This document shows positions 15,596 to 22,965 of a DNA stretch of 27,291 bases, piece by piece. The translations under genes were made by a program, and so were the position numbers. The stretch is from an uncultured Garciella sp. GTDB taxonomy: Bacteria; Bacillota; Clostridia; Eubacteriales; Garciellaceae. The stretch covers positions 1 through 27,291 of the forward strand of contig USMD01000014.1 of the NCBI GenBank assembly GCA_900555725.1, in the 5' to 3' direction. The stretch's first letter is position 1. The number at the start of each line of letters is the position of its first letter. The notes beneath the pieces were generated by a model. The model searched no databases. It saw nothing but the letters and a program-made list of their open reading frames with translations, and was not told where the DNA came from.

Positions 15596-16165
15596 TTAAA
15601 TATCATTCGATTTCAATACTTGAATATCATGATTAAATTTCTCTAATATTTTCGCATTCTTAATTAATGGCAGATTAGCTTCTATATTTTGTAAACAACC
15701 ATCCACACCAACTTTTGCTAAATTTATTCCAATCTTTAAATCGGAAACTGCATTGATATTAGATTTCCCATCTAACATCCTTCCAATTTCTAATACTCTT
15801 TTGCATAGATAAGCATTATCTCTGGGAACAGAAGCTGCTGCAATCCCAGCATTTTCAATAGTTTTTCTTCTAACTTCCTTTTCATCATCATTAGATTTTG
15901 GAAGCTTATAGGCATTTATAATCATAGAATAGGCCTTAGCATCTTCCTTTACACCTTCTAATAATTTTTTATTAATTCTATCTAACTCTTCGGCTAACTC
16001 AAGATATTTCCTATCTTCTAGACCATAATCTTTATGGATAGATAATCTAGAAACCATTCCAATTAATCCTGCTGCCATTGCTCCAGAAAGGGCGGAAGCA
16101 GAACCACCTCCCACTGTTACATCTACTGAATTCAATATATTTTCTAATACATCAACATAATCCAT
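15596..16165 (-). CDS. fchA: Formimino-THF cyclodeaminase / methenyl-THF cyclohydrolase (FchA-like)
   Basis: Members of this FTCD-C family release ammonia from 5-formimino-THF to give 5,10-methenyl-THF, or act as methenyl-THF cyclohydrolase. The product is 189 residues from ATG 16165, which has AGAGGTG upstream. The frame extends to 16222 without family-like residues. The N-terminal signature VTVGGGSASALSGAMAAGLIGMVSRL and the helical remainder (DAKAYSMIINAYKLPKS) fit the family. In clostridia that ferment purines, glycine or histidine this enzyme works beside FolD. Which substrate is used here cannot be read from the sequence. FolD also has cyclohydrolase activity, so a formimino donor is a reasonable guess. 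Confidence 0.88.
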   Translation of the reverse strand: MDYVDVLENILNSVDVTVGGGSASALSGAMAAGLIGMVSRLSIHKDYGLEDRKYLELAEELDRINKKLLEGVKEDAKAYSMIINAYKLPKSNDDEKEVRRKTIENAGIAAASVPRDNAYLCKRVLEIGRMLDGKSNINAVSDLKIGINLAKVGVDGCLQNIEANLPLIKNAKILEKFNHDIQVLKSNDI

Positions 16166-16275
16166 TGAATCACCTCTGCTAATAAATTCTATTTGTGAAC
16201 TTACCCCAGTACTTATCTGCAAGCTTACGCCACTACTTTTTTAAGTTCTTTCAACCCTTACAATATTTTTATTAA

Positions 16276-16292
16276 TAGCAATTTTCGTGCCA
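16276..16292 (-). promoter_or_regulatory. Sigma-54 (RpoN) promoter of fchA-folD
   Basis: The minus strand reads TGGCACG-AAAA-TTGCT at 16292-16277, matching the -24/-12 consensus TGGCACG-N4-TTGCW at every defined position. The predicted start is near 16266, leaving a leader of about 100 nt before fchA. The activator gene and its likely binding sites lie immediately upstream. Confidence 0.93.
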
Positions 16293-16363
16293 TAATATCA
16301 ATGTTCAAAACCAAGCAATCCTGCGGCATTCTCTTTATCCTAATCTTATATTAAAGAAAAAAG

Positions 16364-16443
16364 TGCTTGAAAATCAAACACCTTTTTCCTAACAGAAAGT
16401 TTTCAATGTTTGAATTTCAAACAACATGTTTAAAATTCAAACA
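16364..16443. promoter_or_regulatory. Three dyad enhancer sites (UAS) for the sigma-54 activator
   Basis: There are three 17-bp dyads: 16364-16380 (TGCTTGAAAATCAAACA), 16407-16423 (TGTTTGAATTTCAAACA, perfect 8+1+8 symmetry) and 16427-16443 (TGTTTAAAATTCAAACA). Centres are 43 and 20 bp apart, close to whole helical turns. They lie about 90-160 bp upstream of the sigma-54 promoter, the usual range for enhancer-binding activators, and directly after the stop codon of the activator gene. Confidence 0.85.
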
Positions 16444-16465
16444 ACCTTTATAACCTAACAATGAT

Positions 16466-18163
16466 TTAATCCTGCTTTATATTGAATTTTCTCATTCTAT
16501 AAATTAAACTCTGCCTTGTTATGCCTAGGCTTTTAGCAGACTTTGTTACATTCCACTTATTTGCATCTAAAGCCTGCAAAATTAACTTTTTCTCCATATC
16601 ATTTAATTTTTCCTGTAATGTTTTACAAAAAATAAAATCATTATTATATTGATTACTGGTTTGCATTGCATCTAGGATATAGTTGGGGATATTACTTACT
16701 CTTAAGTAATGATCATCATCATTAGTTTTAACCATTATATTTTCAACAAAATGTTCTAGTTCCCTAATATTCCCAGGCCAAGTATATCTTTTCATCATTT
16801 CTTTTAATTCATCAGTAATCTCCGTAATATTTTTATTCATTGTTAAATTATTCTTTGATATAAAATAGTCAGCTAATTCGAATATATCATGACCTCTATC
16901 TTTAAGAGGGGGAATATATAAAGTATACCCTGCTATTCTATAAAACAAATCTTTCCTTAACTTCCCTTTTTCTATTAATATAAGTGGATCTTCATTCATT
17001 GCACTAATCACTCTACATTGTATTGGATAAACATTTTTTCCTCCAACCCTTCTAACAGATTTCTCCTGCAATACCCTTAATAATTTCGTCTGCATACTTA
17101 CTGGCATGGAGTTAAGTTCATCTAAGAATAAAGTTCCATCTTTTGCTTCTTCAAATAGCCCGGTTGAATCAACTGCTCCTGTATAAGCCCCCTTTACTGT
17201 CCCAAACAAAATACTTTCCAGTAAGTTTTCAGGAATTGCAGAACAATTGATTCCTATAAAGGGTTTTGGTTTTCTTTTTCCATAATTATGTATACTCTGA
17301 GCAAATACTTCTTTTCCTGTTCCAGTGTCCCCTACGATTAAAACATTATTGTCAAGCCATGATATGGTTTGAGATTCTTTGATTAATTTTTTCATGATTT
17401 CACTAGAGCCTATAATATCTGAAAAATAAAATCTCGTTCCATTTAAAGTCTTTTTATCTTTAGAAGATCCTTTAAATTGCCTTTTTAATTCAATAATCTC
17501 TGCTAGTAAAGACTGAAGTTTTGTTTCATTTTTACTAATGGAATATACCCCTATAATATCTTCATCTTGCTCAATGGGAAATGTACTATATGATTTATAT
17601 ACAGGTTCCCCTTTATTATACGCATGGGCTTTATATTTATTAAGAATAGGTACACCGCTATAAAACACCTGCATATGCTCTGATGCATTGAAATCGTGAT
17701 ATTCGTAAGCATCCCATATATATTTTCCAATCATATCTTTAGAATTTTTCTTTTCTAGTTCCTCCATAGCATGATTGTATATTACTACTTTACCTTGTTT
17801 ATCCGTTAGTAAGATTCCATCATTTAGATTTTCAATTACTTTCTCTAAACAAAAAGCCCTAGTTGCATAATTATTATAATTTCCTATTAGATCCAATATT
17901 AAAATTAGCTCTTTTTGATTCTCTAACAATACTTTGGTTAAATTAAATCTTTCCGTCCCAACTTTTATTTTTAAATGATGATTTACTAATATGTCTTCTA
18001 CTTCAATATTAAAAATAGATTGTATATTTTCATTAGAACCTATTTTAGATTTTATTAAGCTCTCTATTTTTTTACTATTGTACAATATCTGACCTGATTG
18101 ATTGATTATCATAACGTATGGTTTGAATTTTGTGACTACTTCTCCAATGAACTTCACATTCAT
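16466..18163 (-). CDS. Sigma-54-dependent activator, PAS-AAA+-Fis
   Basis: The product is a 565-residue enhancer-binding protein. Residues about 1-100 look PAS-like but are degenerate. About 108-220 is a clearer PAS domain (NLNDGILLTDKQGKVVIYN). About 250-485 is the AAA+ domain, with Walker A GDTGTGKE, the sigma-54 contact loop GAYTGA (variant of GAFTGA) and Walker B GTLFLDEL. The C-terminal Fis-type helix-turn-helix reads NVTKSAKSLGITRQSLIYRM. There is no response-regulator receiver domain, so a small ligand or redox signal on the PAS domain is likely. I chose ATG 18163 (GGGGTG six bases upstream) over GTG 18172. Its likely targets are fchA-folD just downstream. Confidence 0.93.
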   Translation of the reverse strand: MNVKFIGEVVTKFKPYVMIINQSGQILYNSKKIESLIKSKIGSNENIQSIFNIEVEDILVNHHLKIKVGTERFNLTKVLLENQKELILILDLIGNYNNYATRAFCLEKVIENLNDGILLTDKQGKVVIYNHAMEELEKKNSKDMIGKYIWDAYEYHDFNASEHMQVFYSGVPILNKYKAHAYNKGEPVYKSYSTFPIEQDEDIIGVYSISKNETKLQSLLAEIIELKRQFKGSSKDKKTLNGTRFYFSDIIGSSEIMKKLIKESQTISWLDNNVLIVGDTGTGKEVFAQSIHNYGKRKPKPFIGINCSAIPENLLESILFGTVKGAYTGAVDSTGLFEEAKDGTLFLDELNSMPVSMQTKLLRVLQEKSVRRVGGKNVYPIQCRVISAMNEDPLILIEKGKLRKDLFYRIAGYTLYIPPLKDRGHDIFELADYFISKNNLTMNKNITEITDELKEMMKRYTWPGNIRELEHFVENIMVKTNDDDHYLRVSNIPNYILDAMQTSNQYNNDFIFCKTLQEKLNDMEKKLILQALDANKWNVTKSAKSLGITRQSLIYRMRKFNIKQD

Positions 18164-18199
18164 TTTTTTCACCCCACAGAAAAATTAATATTTTTCATA

Positions 18200-18216
18200 T
18201 TTTTGATATTCAAACT
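18200..18216. promoter_or_regulatory. UAS-like site in the activator's own leader
   Basis: TTTTTGATATTCAAACT matches the perfect site at 16407-16423 at 13 of 17 positions and keeps one complete half-site (TTCAAAC). It lies downstream of the candidate promoter at 18267-18296, where binding would be expected to repress, which hints at autoregulation. The region is very A/T-rich, so chance is a real alternative. Confidence 0.35.
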
Positions 18217-18266
18217 TTCAGATTAAAACCTTTTTAAAAAATAGTAAAAATATTTCTAAATTTTGT

Positions 18267-18296
18267 ATTAAATAAATTCTATCTCGAGGATTGCAA
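18267..18296 (-). promoter_or_regulatory. Candidate sigma-A promoter of the activator gene
   Basis: On the minus strand, TTGCAA (18296-18291) and TTTAAT (18272-18267) are 18 bp apart. The predicted start near 18260 gives a leader of about 100 nt. The match is moderate in an A/T-rich stretch. Confidence 0.4.
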
Positions 18297-18332
18297 TATT
18301 AAACGATTGCCAATAGGATTATAATATAAAAT

Positions 18333-18367
18333 AAAAAAACCCTAAACCTTTAAGATTAGATTTAGAG
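18333..18367 (-). terminator. Intrinsic terminator after tRNA-fMet
   Basis: On the minus strand CTCTAAAT (18367-18360) pairs with GTTTAGGG (18347-18340), with two U-G wobbles, and is followed by seven T. It starts 16 bp after the tRNA 3' end. Confidence 0.7.
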
Positions 18368-18382
18368 TCATATCATCATAAA

Positions 18383-18458
<76 letters not shown>

Positions 18459-18470
18459 ATGTTAATATAT

Positions 18471-18499
18471 ATTATAGCATCCTTTCATTTTCTTGTCAA
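18471..18499 (-). promoter_or_regulatory. Consensus promoter of tRNA-fMet
   Basis: On the minus strand TTGACA (18499-18494) and TATAAT (18476-18471) are separated by exactly 17 bp, a perfect sigma-A promoter. The predicted start is a few bases before the mature tRNA 5' end at 18458. Confidence 0.93.
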
Positions 18500-18625
18500 A
18501 TGTTTGACCGCTGAAATTTTTAATATATTGATTTTTTTTACGATAAAGGTAAAATAATAATAATACTATTTTGATCCTGAAGACAAATAGAGCACATGAA
18601 AGACTTTACAATAGAAGGTGATATT

Positions 18626-19807
18626 TTGTTTACAAAATTTTTAATAAAACGTTTTATTCCTAATTGGCAAGATATAACCAACGAAAGGGTAAGAAAAAGC
18701 TATGGTTATTTAGGGGGAATTATAGGACTTATTGCCAATATCATTTTGTTTTTGATAAAAGTTATTTTAGGATACCTAATGAATAGTATCTCTTTAATGG
18801 CCGATGGATTAAATAACTTATCTGATGTTGGTTCTAGCGGAGTTAGCCTTTTAGGCTTTAAATTATCTAGTAAACCAGCAGATAAGGAACATCCTTTTGG
18901 TCATGGGAGAACGGAATATATTTCTGCTCTTATTATTTCTTTCATTATATTATTATTAGGTTTTGAACTGATCCAAAGCTCCATTGGTCGTATTTTAAAA
19001 CCTAGCCAAATAGCTTTTCATTGGGTCAGTATTATTATTTTGTTGATTGCTATAGTCTTAAAACTGTGGATGGGATTATTTAATAGAACACTGGGAAAAA
19101 TGATCAATTCCAAATCCTTAGCTGCTACAGCTGTAGATAGTTTAAGTGATGTATTTTCTACCTCTATTGTCCTTGTGTCTATTTTATTATCTCCCTTTAT
19201 CTCTATTCCTATTGACGCTTATATGGGAATAGTGGTAGCCATTGTCATTTTCTATAATGGTTTTTCCCTGGCAAAGGATACCCTAAATTCCCTATTGGGA
19301 GAAGCTCCTGACCCTAAATTAATGAAAGAAATTAAAGAATTGGTATTGTGTTTTGATGGTATAGAAGGGGTCCATGATCTTGTTATCCATGATTATGGAC
19401 CAAATAGAAGAATGGCTACTCTTCATGCTGAAGTTTCAGATCAATTGTCTTCTATAGAGGCCCATGAGATCGTGGATGCTGCTGAACGGAAAATTACTAA
19501 AGACTTAAATGTTTTTTTAGTAATTCATACCGATCCATTAAATTTTGAATCTGAAATTACGAATGAATTATACGATAAAATAAAAACTTATCTTTCTAAA
19601 TCTCCCTTAGTATTATCCTTTCATGATTTTCGTATTGTGGAGGATAAGGATGGTAAGAATATGATTTTTGAAGTAGTAGTAAAAGAAGACTTATCTAAAA
19701 AAGAAATGAAATCTCTTAAAAAAGAGATTAAAGCCGACTTAAAATTGCAATTTCCTGAATATCAATTTATTATTACTTTGGAAAGACAGCATTCCTTTTT
19801 ACATTGA
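18626..19807 (+). CDS. Cation diffusion facilitator (CDF) family transporter
   Basis: CDF proteins export divalent metals (Zn, Fe, Mn, Co) by proton antiport. N-terminal membrane helices carry the metal-site segment SLMADGLNNLSDVGSS and HPFGHGRTEYISA, with the second site around TAVDSLSDVFST. A cytosolic dimerisation domain follows (GVHDLVIHDYGPNRRMATLHAEV). About 90 further residues make the tail longer than in minimal CDFs. I prefer TTG 18626, preceded by AGAAGGTG, giving 393 residues; ATG 18596 has no ribosome binding site. The TGA stop overlaps the first bases of the palindromic element at 19805. Metal specificity cannot be assigned. Confidence 0.9.
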   Translation: MFTKFLIKRFIPNWQDITNERVRKSYGYLGGIIGLIANIILFLIKVILGYLMNSISLMADGLNNLSDVGSSGVSLLGFKLSSKPADKEHPFGHGRTEYISALIISFIILLLGFELIQSSIGRILKPSQIAFHWVSIIILLIAIVLKLWMGLFNRTLGKMINSKSLAATAVDSLSDVFSTSIVLVSILLSPFISIPIDAYMGIVVAIVIFYNGFSLAKDTLNSLLGEAPDPKLMKEIKELVLCFDGIEGVHDLVIHDYGPNRRMATLHAEVSDQLSSIEAHEIVDAAERKITKDLNVFLVIHTDPLNFESEITNELYDKIKTYLSKSPLVLSFHDFRIVEDKDGKNMIFEVVVKEDLSKKEMKSLKKEIKADLKLQFPEYQFIITLERQHSFLH

Positions 19808-19935
19808 GGAACTTGCATAATTGATTTTCTCAAATACAATCATCTATATCTAGAATGCAATATGATAGTCACATACAGTATATGATGTAGCACAAACTCG
19901 TATTTGAGAAAAATCTTATTTATGCAAGTTCCTCA
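19805..19935. mobile_element. Complete 131-bp palindromic MITE-like element
   Basis: The ends are perfect 16-bp inverted repeats, TGAGGAACTTGCATAA. The inverted similarity continues inwards to about 35 bp per arm (TTTTCTCAAATAC shared). It has no coding capacity and is flanked by CAT on both sides, a possible 3-bp target duplication. Two half copies occur at 9943-10000 and 10923-10982, and a terminal-repeat remnant at 21907-21922. It could also act as a bidirectional terminator between the CDF and HAD genes. No transposase is present to confirm mobility. Confidence 0.75.
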
Positions 19936-19963
19936 CATTAATATTTTTCTAAAAATACTGACC

Positions 19964-20668
19964 TCATAAATACTTTTTAAGCTCTATTAAATCTTCTATC
20001 TGAATGATAGAATGGTCTTCTACTTTATTTTTAGGATCTAGTAAAATTCCTATCATATTCATTTTATTTGCCGCAAGGATGTCTACTTTATAGTCATCTC
20101 CCACATAGACTATTTCTTCTGGTCTACAGCCACTTTTCTTTATGGCGTAGTGAAAGATATCGGCATTTGGTTTACTTGTCCCTACCCTATCTGAGGTAAT
20201 AATAGGATTAAAAAATTCTATTATTCCTCCGCTTTGTAGTTTCCTATATTGAGTATTTTTAAAGCCATTAGACAATATTCCTAGAGAATATCTAGAAACT
20301 AAGTATTCTAAAATCTCCTTAGCATGGGATATTAAATAAGAAAAATTAGGTAAATAATCAATATAGAAATCATTAAGTTCCTTTCCTTCTATTAAGCCAG
20401 TAAGTTCTAATTCTTCAATGGTTTTTTCAAATCTTTTGATTCTCAAAAGCTCTGGAGTAATTTCTTCCCTTTCATAAGCTCTCCACATAGCATCATTATT
20501 CTTCCTATAAACATCTTTAAAGATTTCGAAATCAATATTTTCCTTTGTCAAATTTTTTATTTTTTCATCATACAATTTTTCTAATGCTATTGCGGAATTC
20601 CTTTTAAAATCCCAGAGGGTATTGTCTAAATCAAAATATATAAATTTTATTTTATCCTTTAATTCCAT
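19964..20668 (-). CDS. HAD-superfamily hydrolase, YjjG/YfnB type
   Basis: The product is a 234-residue HAD phosphatase with all four motifs: the nucleophile in YFDLDNTLWDF (Asp13, Asp15), ILSNGF for motif II, TSKPNADIF with the motif III lysine, and VYVGDDYKVDILAA for motif IV acids. The helical cap between about 20 and 100 makes it subfamily I. The overall pattern fits YjjG/YfnB, proposed to act on (non-canonical) pyrimidine nucleoside monophosphates. Its substrate is not proven by sequence. It begins 4 bp after the mnmA stop and is probably cotranscribed with it. Confidence 0.87.
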   Translation of the reverse strand: MELKDKIKFIYFDLDNTLWDFKRNSAIALEKLYDEKIKNLTKENIDFEIFKDVYRKNNDAMWRAYEREEITPELLRIKRFEKTIEELELTGLIEGKELNDFYIDYLPNFSYLISHAKEILEYLVSRYSLGILSNGFKNTQYRKLQSGGIIEFFNPIITSDRVGTSKPNADIFHYAIKKSGCRPEEIVYVGDDYKVDILAANKMNMIGILLDPKNKVEDHSIIQIEDLIELKKYL

Positions 20669-20672
20669 ACGA

Positions 20673-21788
20673 TTATGCTCCTATTTTTATTTTGTCTTTT
20701 ATCATCTTATCGATAATGCCGCCCCCTAAGCATACTTTCCCTTGATAAAATACCACTGCTTGTCCAGGGGTCACTGCTTTTTGGGGCTGATCAAAAATTA
20801 CTTTACAGGAGTTGTTTTCTAAAAGTTCTACTATAACCTTTTGATCCGGTTGGCGATAGCGAAACTTAGCTGTACATTCAAAAGATGAAGGCTTTTGCTT
20901 TTGGCTAATCCAGTTTACCTCATTGGCTATAAGGCCATAAGAATATAAGGCAGGATGTTTGTCTCCCTGTACTACATAAAGAATATTGTTTTCTAAATCC
21001 TTATCTACCACAAACCAAGGTTCTCCTGTTCCTGCCCCTCCAATGCCTAATCCTCTTCTCTGTCCTAAAGTATAATTCATAAGTCCTGAATGTCGTCCTT
21101 TCACTTCTCCATCAAGGGTACAAATTTTTCCAGGCTGTGCTGGAAGATAACGGCTAAGAAATTCTGTAAAATTTCTTTCCCCTATAAAGCAAATACCTGT
21201 ACTATCCTTTTTCTTAGCTGTCTTTAAGCCATGCTCCTCGGCAATTTCTCGTACTCTTTTTTTATTTAAATGACCAATAGGAAAAAGAGACTTGGATAAT
21301 TGATATTGATTTAGAGCACAAAGAAAGTAAGTTTGGTCTTTATTAGAATCTGCTCCCCTTAAAAGATGATATTCCCCATCTTGAAAATCCACTTGGCAAT
21401 AATGTCCAGTGGCAATATAGTCTGCTCCTAATTTTAAGGCATAATCTAAAAAAGCTTTAAATTTAATTTCTTTATTACACATCACATCCGGATTAGGGGT
21501 TCTTCCCTTTTTATATTCCTCTAAAAAATAGGTAAATACCCGATCCCAATATTCCTTTTCAAAATTTACTGTATAGTAGGGGATATCTATTTGATTGCAA
21601 ACGGCTTGTACATCTTCATAGTCCTCAGTAGCAGTACATACTCCATCTTCATCGGATTCATCCCAATTTTTCATAAAAATACCAATGACATCATATCCCT
21701 GTTGTTTTAATAGTAATGCTGCTACTGAAGAATCTACTCCTCCGGACATTCCCATGACAATCCTTGTATCTTCCGGTCTTGTATTCAT
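20673..21788 (-). CDS. mnmA: tRNA-specific 2-thiouridylase MnmA
   Basis: MnmA puts sulfur on C2 of the wobble uridine (U34) of tRNA-Lys, -Glu and -Gln, using ATP and a persulfide relay. The N-terminal PP-loop reads GMSGGVDSSVAALLL. Catalytic cysteines are in PNPDVMCNKEIKF and in STGICFIGERNF. YTLGQRRGLGIGG and the C-terminal barrel (KFRYRQPDQ, VTPGQAVVFY) complete the family pattern. I chose ATG 21788 (371 residues), with AAAGG upstream; ATG 21830 adds 14 residues without a good ribosome binding site. Confidence 0.96.
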   Translation of the reverse strand: MNTRPEDTRIVMGMSGGVDSSVAALLLKQQGYDVIGIFMKNWDESDEDGVCTATEDYEDVQAVCNQIDIPYYTVNFEKEYWDRVFTYFLEEYKKGRTPNPDVMCNKEIKFKAFLDYALKLGADYIATGHYCQVDFQDGEYHLLRGADSNKDQTYFLCALNQYQLSKSLFPIGHLNKKRVREIAEEHGLKTAKKKDSTGICFIGERNFTEFLSRYLPAQPGKICTLDGEVKGRHSGLMNYTLGQRRGLGIGGAGTGEPWFVVDKDLENNILYVVQGDKHPALYSYGLIANEVNWISQKQKPSSFECTAKFRYRQPDQKVIVELLENNSCKVIFDQPQKAVTPGQAVVFYQGKVCLGGGIIDKMIKDKIKIGA

Positions 21789-21876
21789 TATTGATTCAAC
21801 CTTTCTTTTATCTTTTATTTCTATATTCATCTTATCTATTTATTCTTTCTTGTATTAACTAGATTCTTTATTTTTG

Positions 21877-21904
21877 CTTATTATTATACACTTATTATTA
21901 TACA
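21877..21904. repeat. Tandem 14-bp duplication upstream of mnmA
   Basis: CTTATTATTATACA occurs twice without interruption. On the minus strand each copy holds a TATAAT, so the duplication doubles a possible -10 box of the mnmA promoter. It directly abuts the element remnant at 21907. Confidence 0.6.
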
Positions 21905-21906
21905 AT

Positions 21907-21922
21907 TGAGGGAATTGCATAA
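21907..21922. repeat. Terminal-repeat remnant of the palindromic element
   Basis: TGAGGGAATTGCATAA matches the 16-bp terminal repeat TGAGGAACTTGCATAA of the element at 19805 in 14 of 16 positions. No further similarity is seen beyond it, so it is either a solo end or chance. Confidence 0.4.
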
Positions 21923-21957
21923 TGGGCTAAGCTAAGACTATTGCAAAATTTATAAAA

Positions 21958-22704
21958 TTACTTACTCTTTTTCCGTTTATCCCTTATATAAATGGTCTTT
22001 GCTGGAGAATGGTCATGGGGACGTTCATTAATTTCAAATAATTGAATAGCCCTAATTAATTCTCCTAATTTCTTATACCCATAATTTCTAGGGTCAAAAT
22101 CTGGAGATTTATTAGTAATATTCTGACCAACATTTCCTAAATGGGACCACCCATTTTCATCAGCGGAGTCTTCCACTGCACCTCTAAGCAAATTTACTAG
22201 TTTAGTATCTGCTTTTAATTCCCTTGTAAGTTTTGGAAAAGTAGAAAAGCCATGATCATTTTCCCTAAGTATTTCAGTAAAAATAAACTTATCACAAGCT
22301 ACTACAAAGGGTCTTGGAGTCTTTTTTTCCCCAAATCCATATACAGTAAGTCCAGATTCTCTAATTCTAGATGCCAATCGAGTAAAGTCACTATCACTGG
22401 ATACAATACAAAAGCCATCTAGATTTTCTGTATATAATAGATCCATTGCATCAATAATCATAGCACTATCAGTAGAATTTTTACCAGTGGTATAACTAAA
22501 TTGTTGTATTGGTTGAATAGCATACTCTAATAATTTATCCTTCCAGCTTAATAAATTAGGGCTAGTCCAATCCCCATAGATTCTCTTGACACTAGTCACC
22601 CCATAATTTGCTATCTCTGCGATTAACCCATCCATAATAGATGGGGATGTATTATCTGCATCAATAAGTACTGCTAATTTTTTTTGAACTCCCTTATGAT
22701 CCAT
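21958..22704 (-). CDS. NYN (PIN-like) domain protein with C-terminal LOTUS/OST-HTH domain
   Basis: The product is 248 residues. Residues about 8-145 form a NYN/LabA-type PIN-like domain with the acidic residues of the nuclease centre: LIDADNTSP, STDSAMIIDAMDLLY and CIVSSDSDFTRLA. Residues about 160-240 fit an OST-HTH/LOTUS winged helix (LRGAVEDSADENGWSHLGNVG). NYN proteins act, or are predicted to act, as RNases, and LOTUS domains bind RNA, so an RNA-processing role is inferred. The biological target is unknown. The start ATG 22704 has AAGGAG. Confidence 0.88.
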   Translation of the reverse strand: MDHKGVQKKLAVLIDADNTSPSIMDGLIAEIANYGVTSVKRIYGDWTSPNLLSWKDKLLEYAIQPIQQFSYTTGKNSTDSAMIIDAMDLLYTENLDGFCIVSSDSDFTRLASRIRESGLTVYGFGEKKTPRPFVVACDKFIFTEILRENDHGFSTFPKLTRELKADTKLVNLLRGAVEDSADENGWSHLGNVGQNITNKSPDFDPRNYGYKKLGELIRAIQLFEINERPHDHSPAKTIYIRDKRKKSK

Positions 22705-22750
22705 ATTTATCTCCTTTTGTTTATCATTTATTTGTCTTTTGCTAGATTTT

Positions 22751-22780
22751 ATTATATTGTTAATATTTAGTATACTACAA
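22751..22780 (-). promoter_or_regulatory. Probable promoter of the NYN-LOTUS gene
   Basis: On the minus strand TTGTAG (22780-22775) and TATAAT (22756-22751) are 18 bp apart. The -10 is perfect, and a TTAACA lies in the spacer. The expected start near 22744 leaves a leader of about 40 nt. Confidence 0.5.
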
Positions 22781-22813
22781 GAGGGATAAAAATTGAAGAA
22801 ATTCTCTATTTTC

Positions 22814-22852
22814 TAACAAAAAGTACCACCAACATAATAGGCAGTACTTTTT
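22814..22852 (-). terminator. Intrinsic terminator after the propeller/coiled-coil gene
   Basis: Arms 22818-22830 and 22840-22852 form a 13-bp stem in minus-strand RNA (AAAAAGUACUGCC with GGUGGUACUUUUU, two G-U wobbles) and a 9-base loop. The stem's own U-run ends it. It lies about 115 bp after the stop at 22966. Confidence 0.75.
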
Positions 22853-22965
22853 ACCGAACACTATATATTAAGGTCATAGATATTTTATGGAGCAGTGGCG
22901 CTATATTCAACTATCACAATAAGTAATATTATTATTGTATTTCGTTAATTCTTTCAAAAAATAGA

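Noticed and set aside
22881..22895. Third copy of the cobalamin-operon repeat (CATAGATAT)
   Set aside because: Only nine bases match, which is expected by chance in this A/T-rich sequence.
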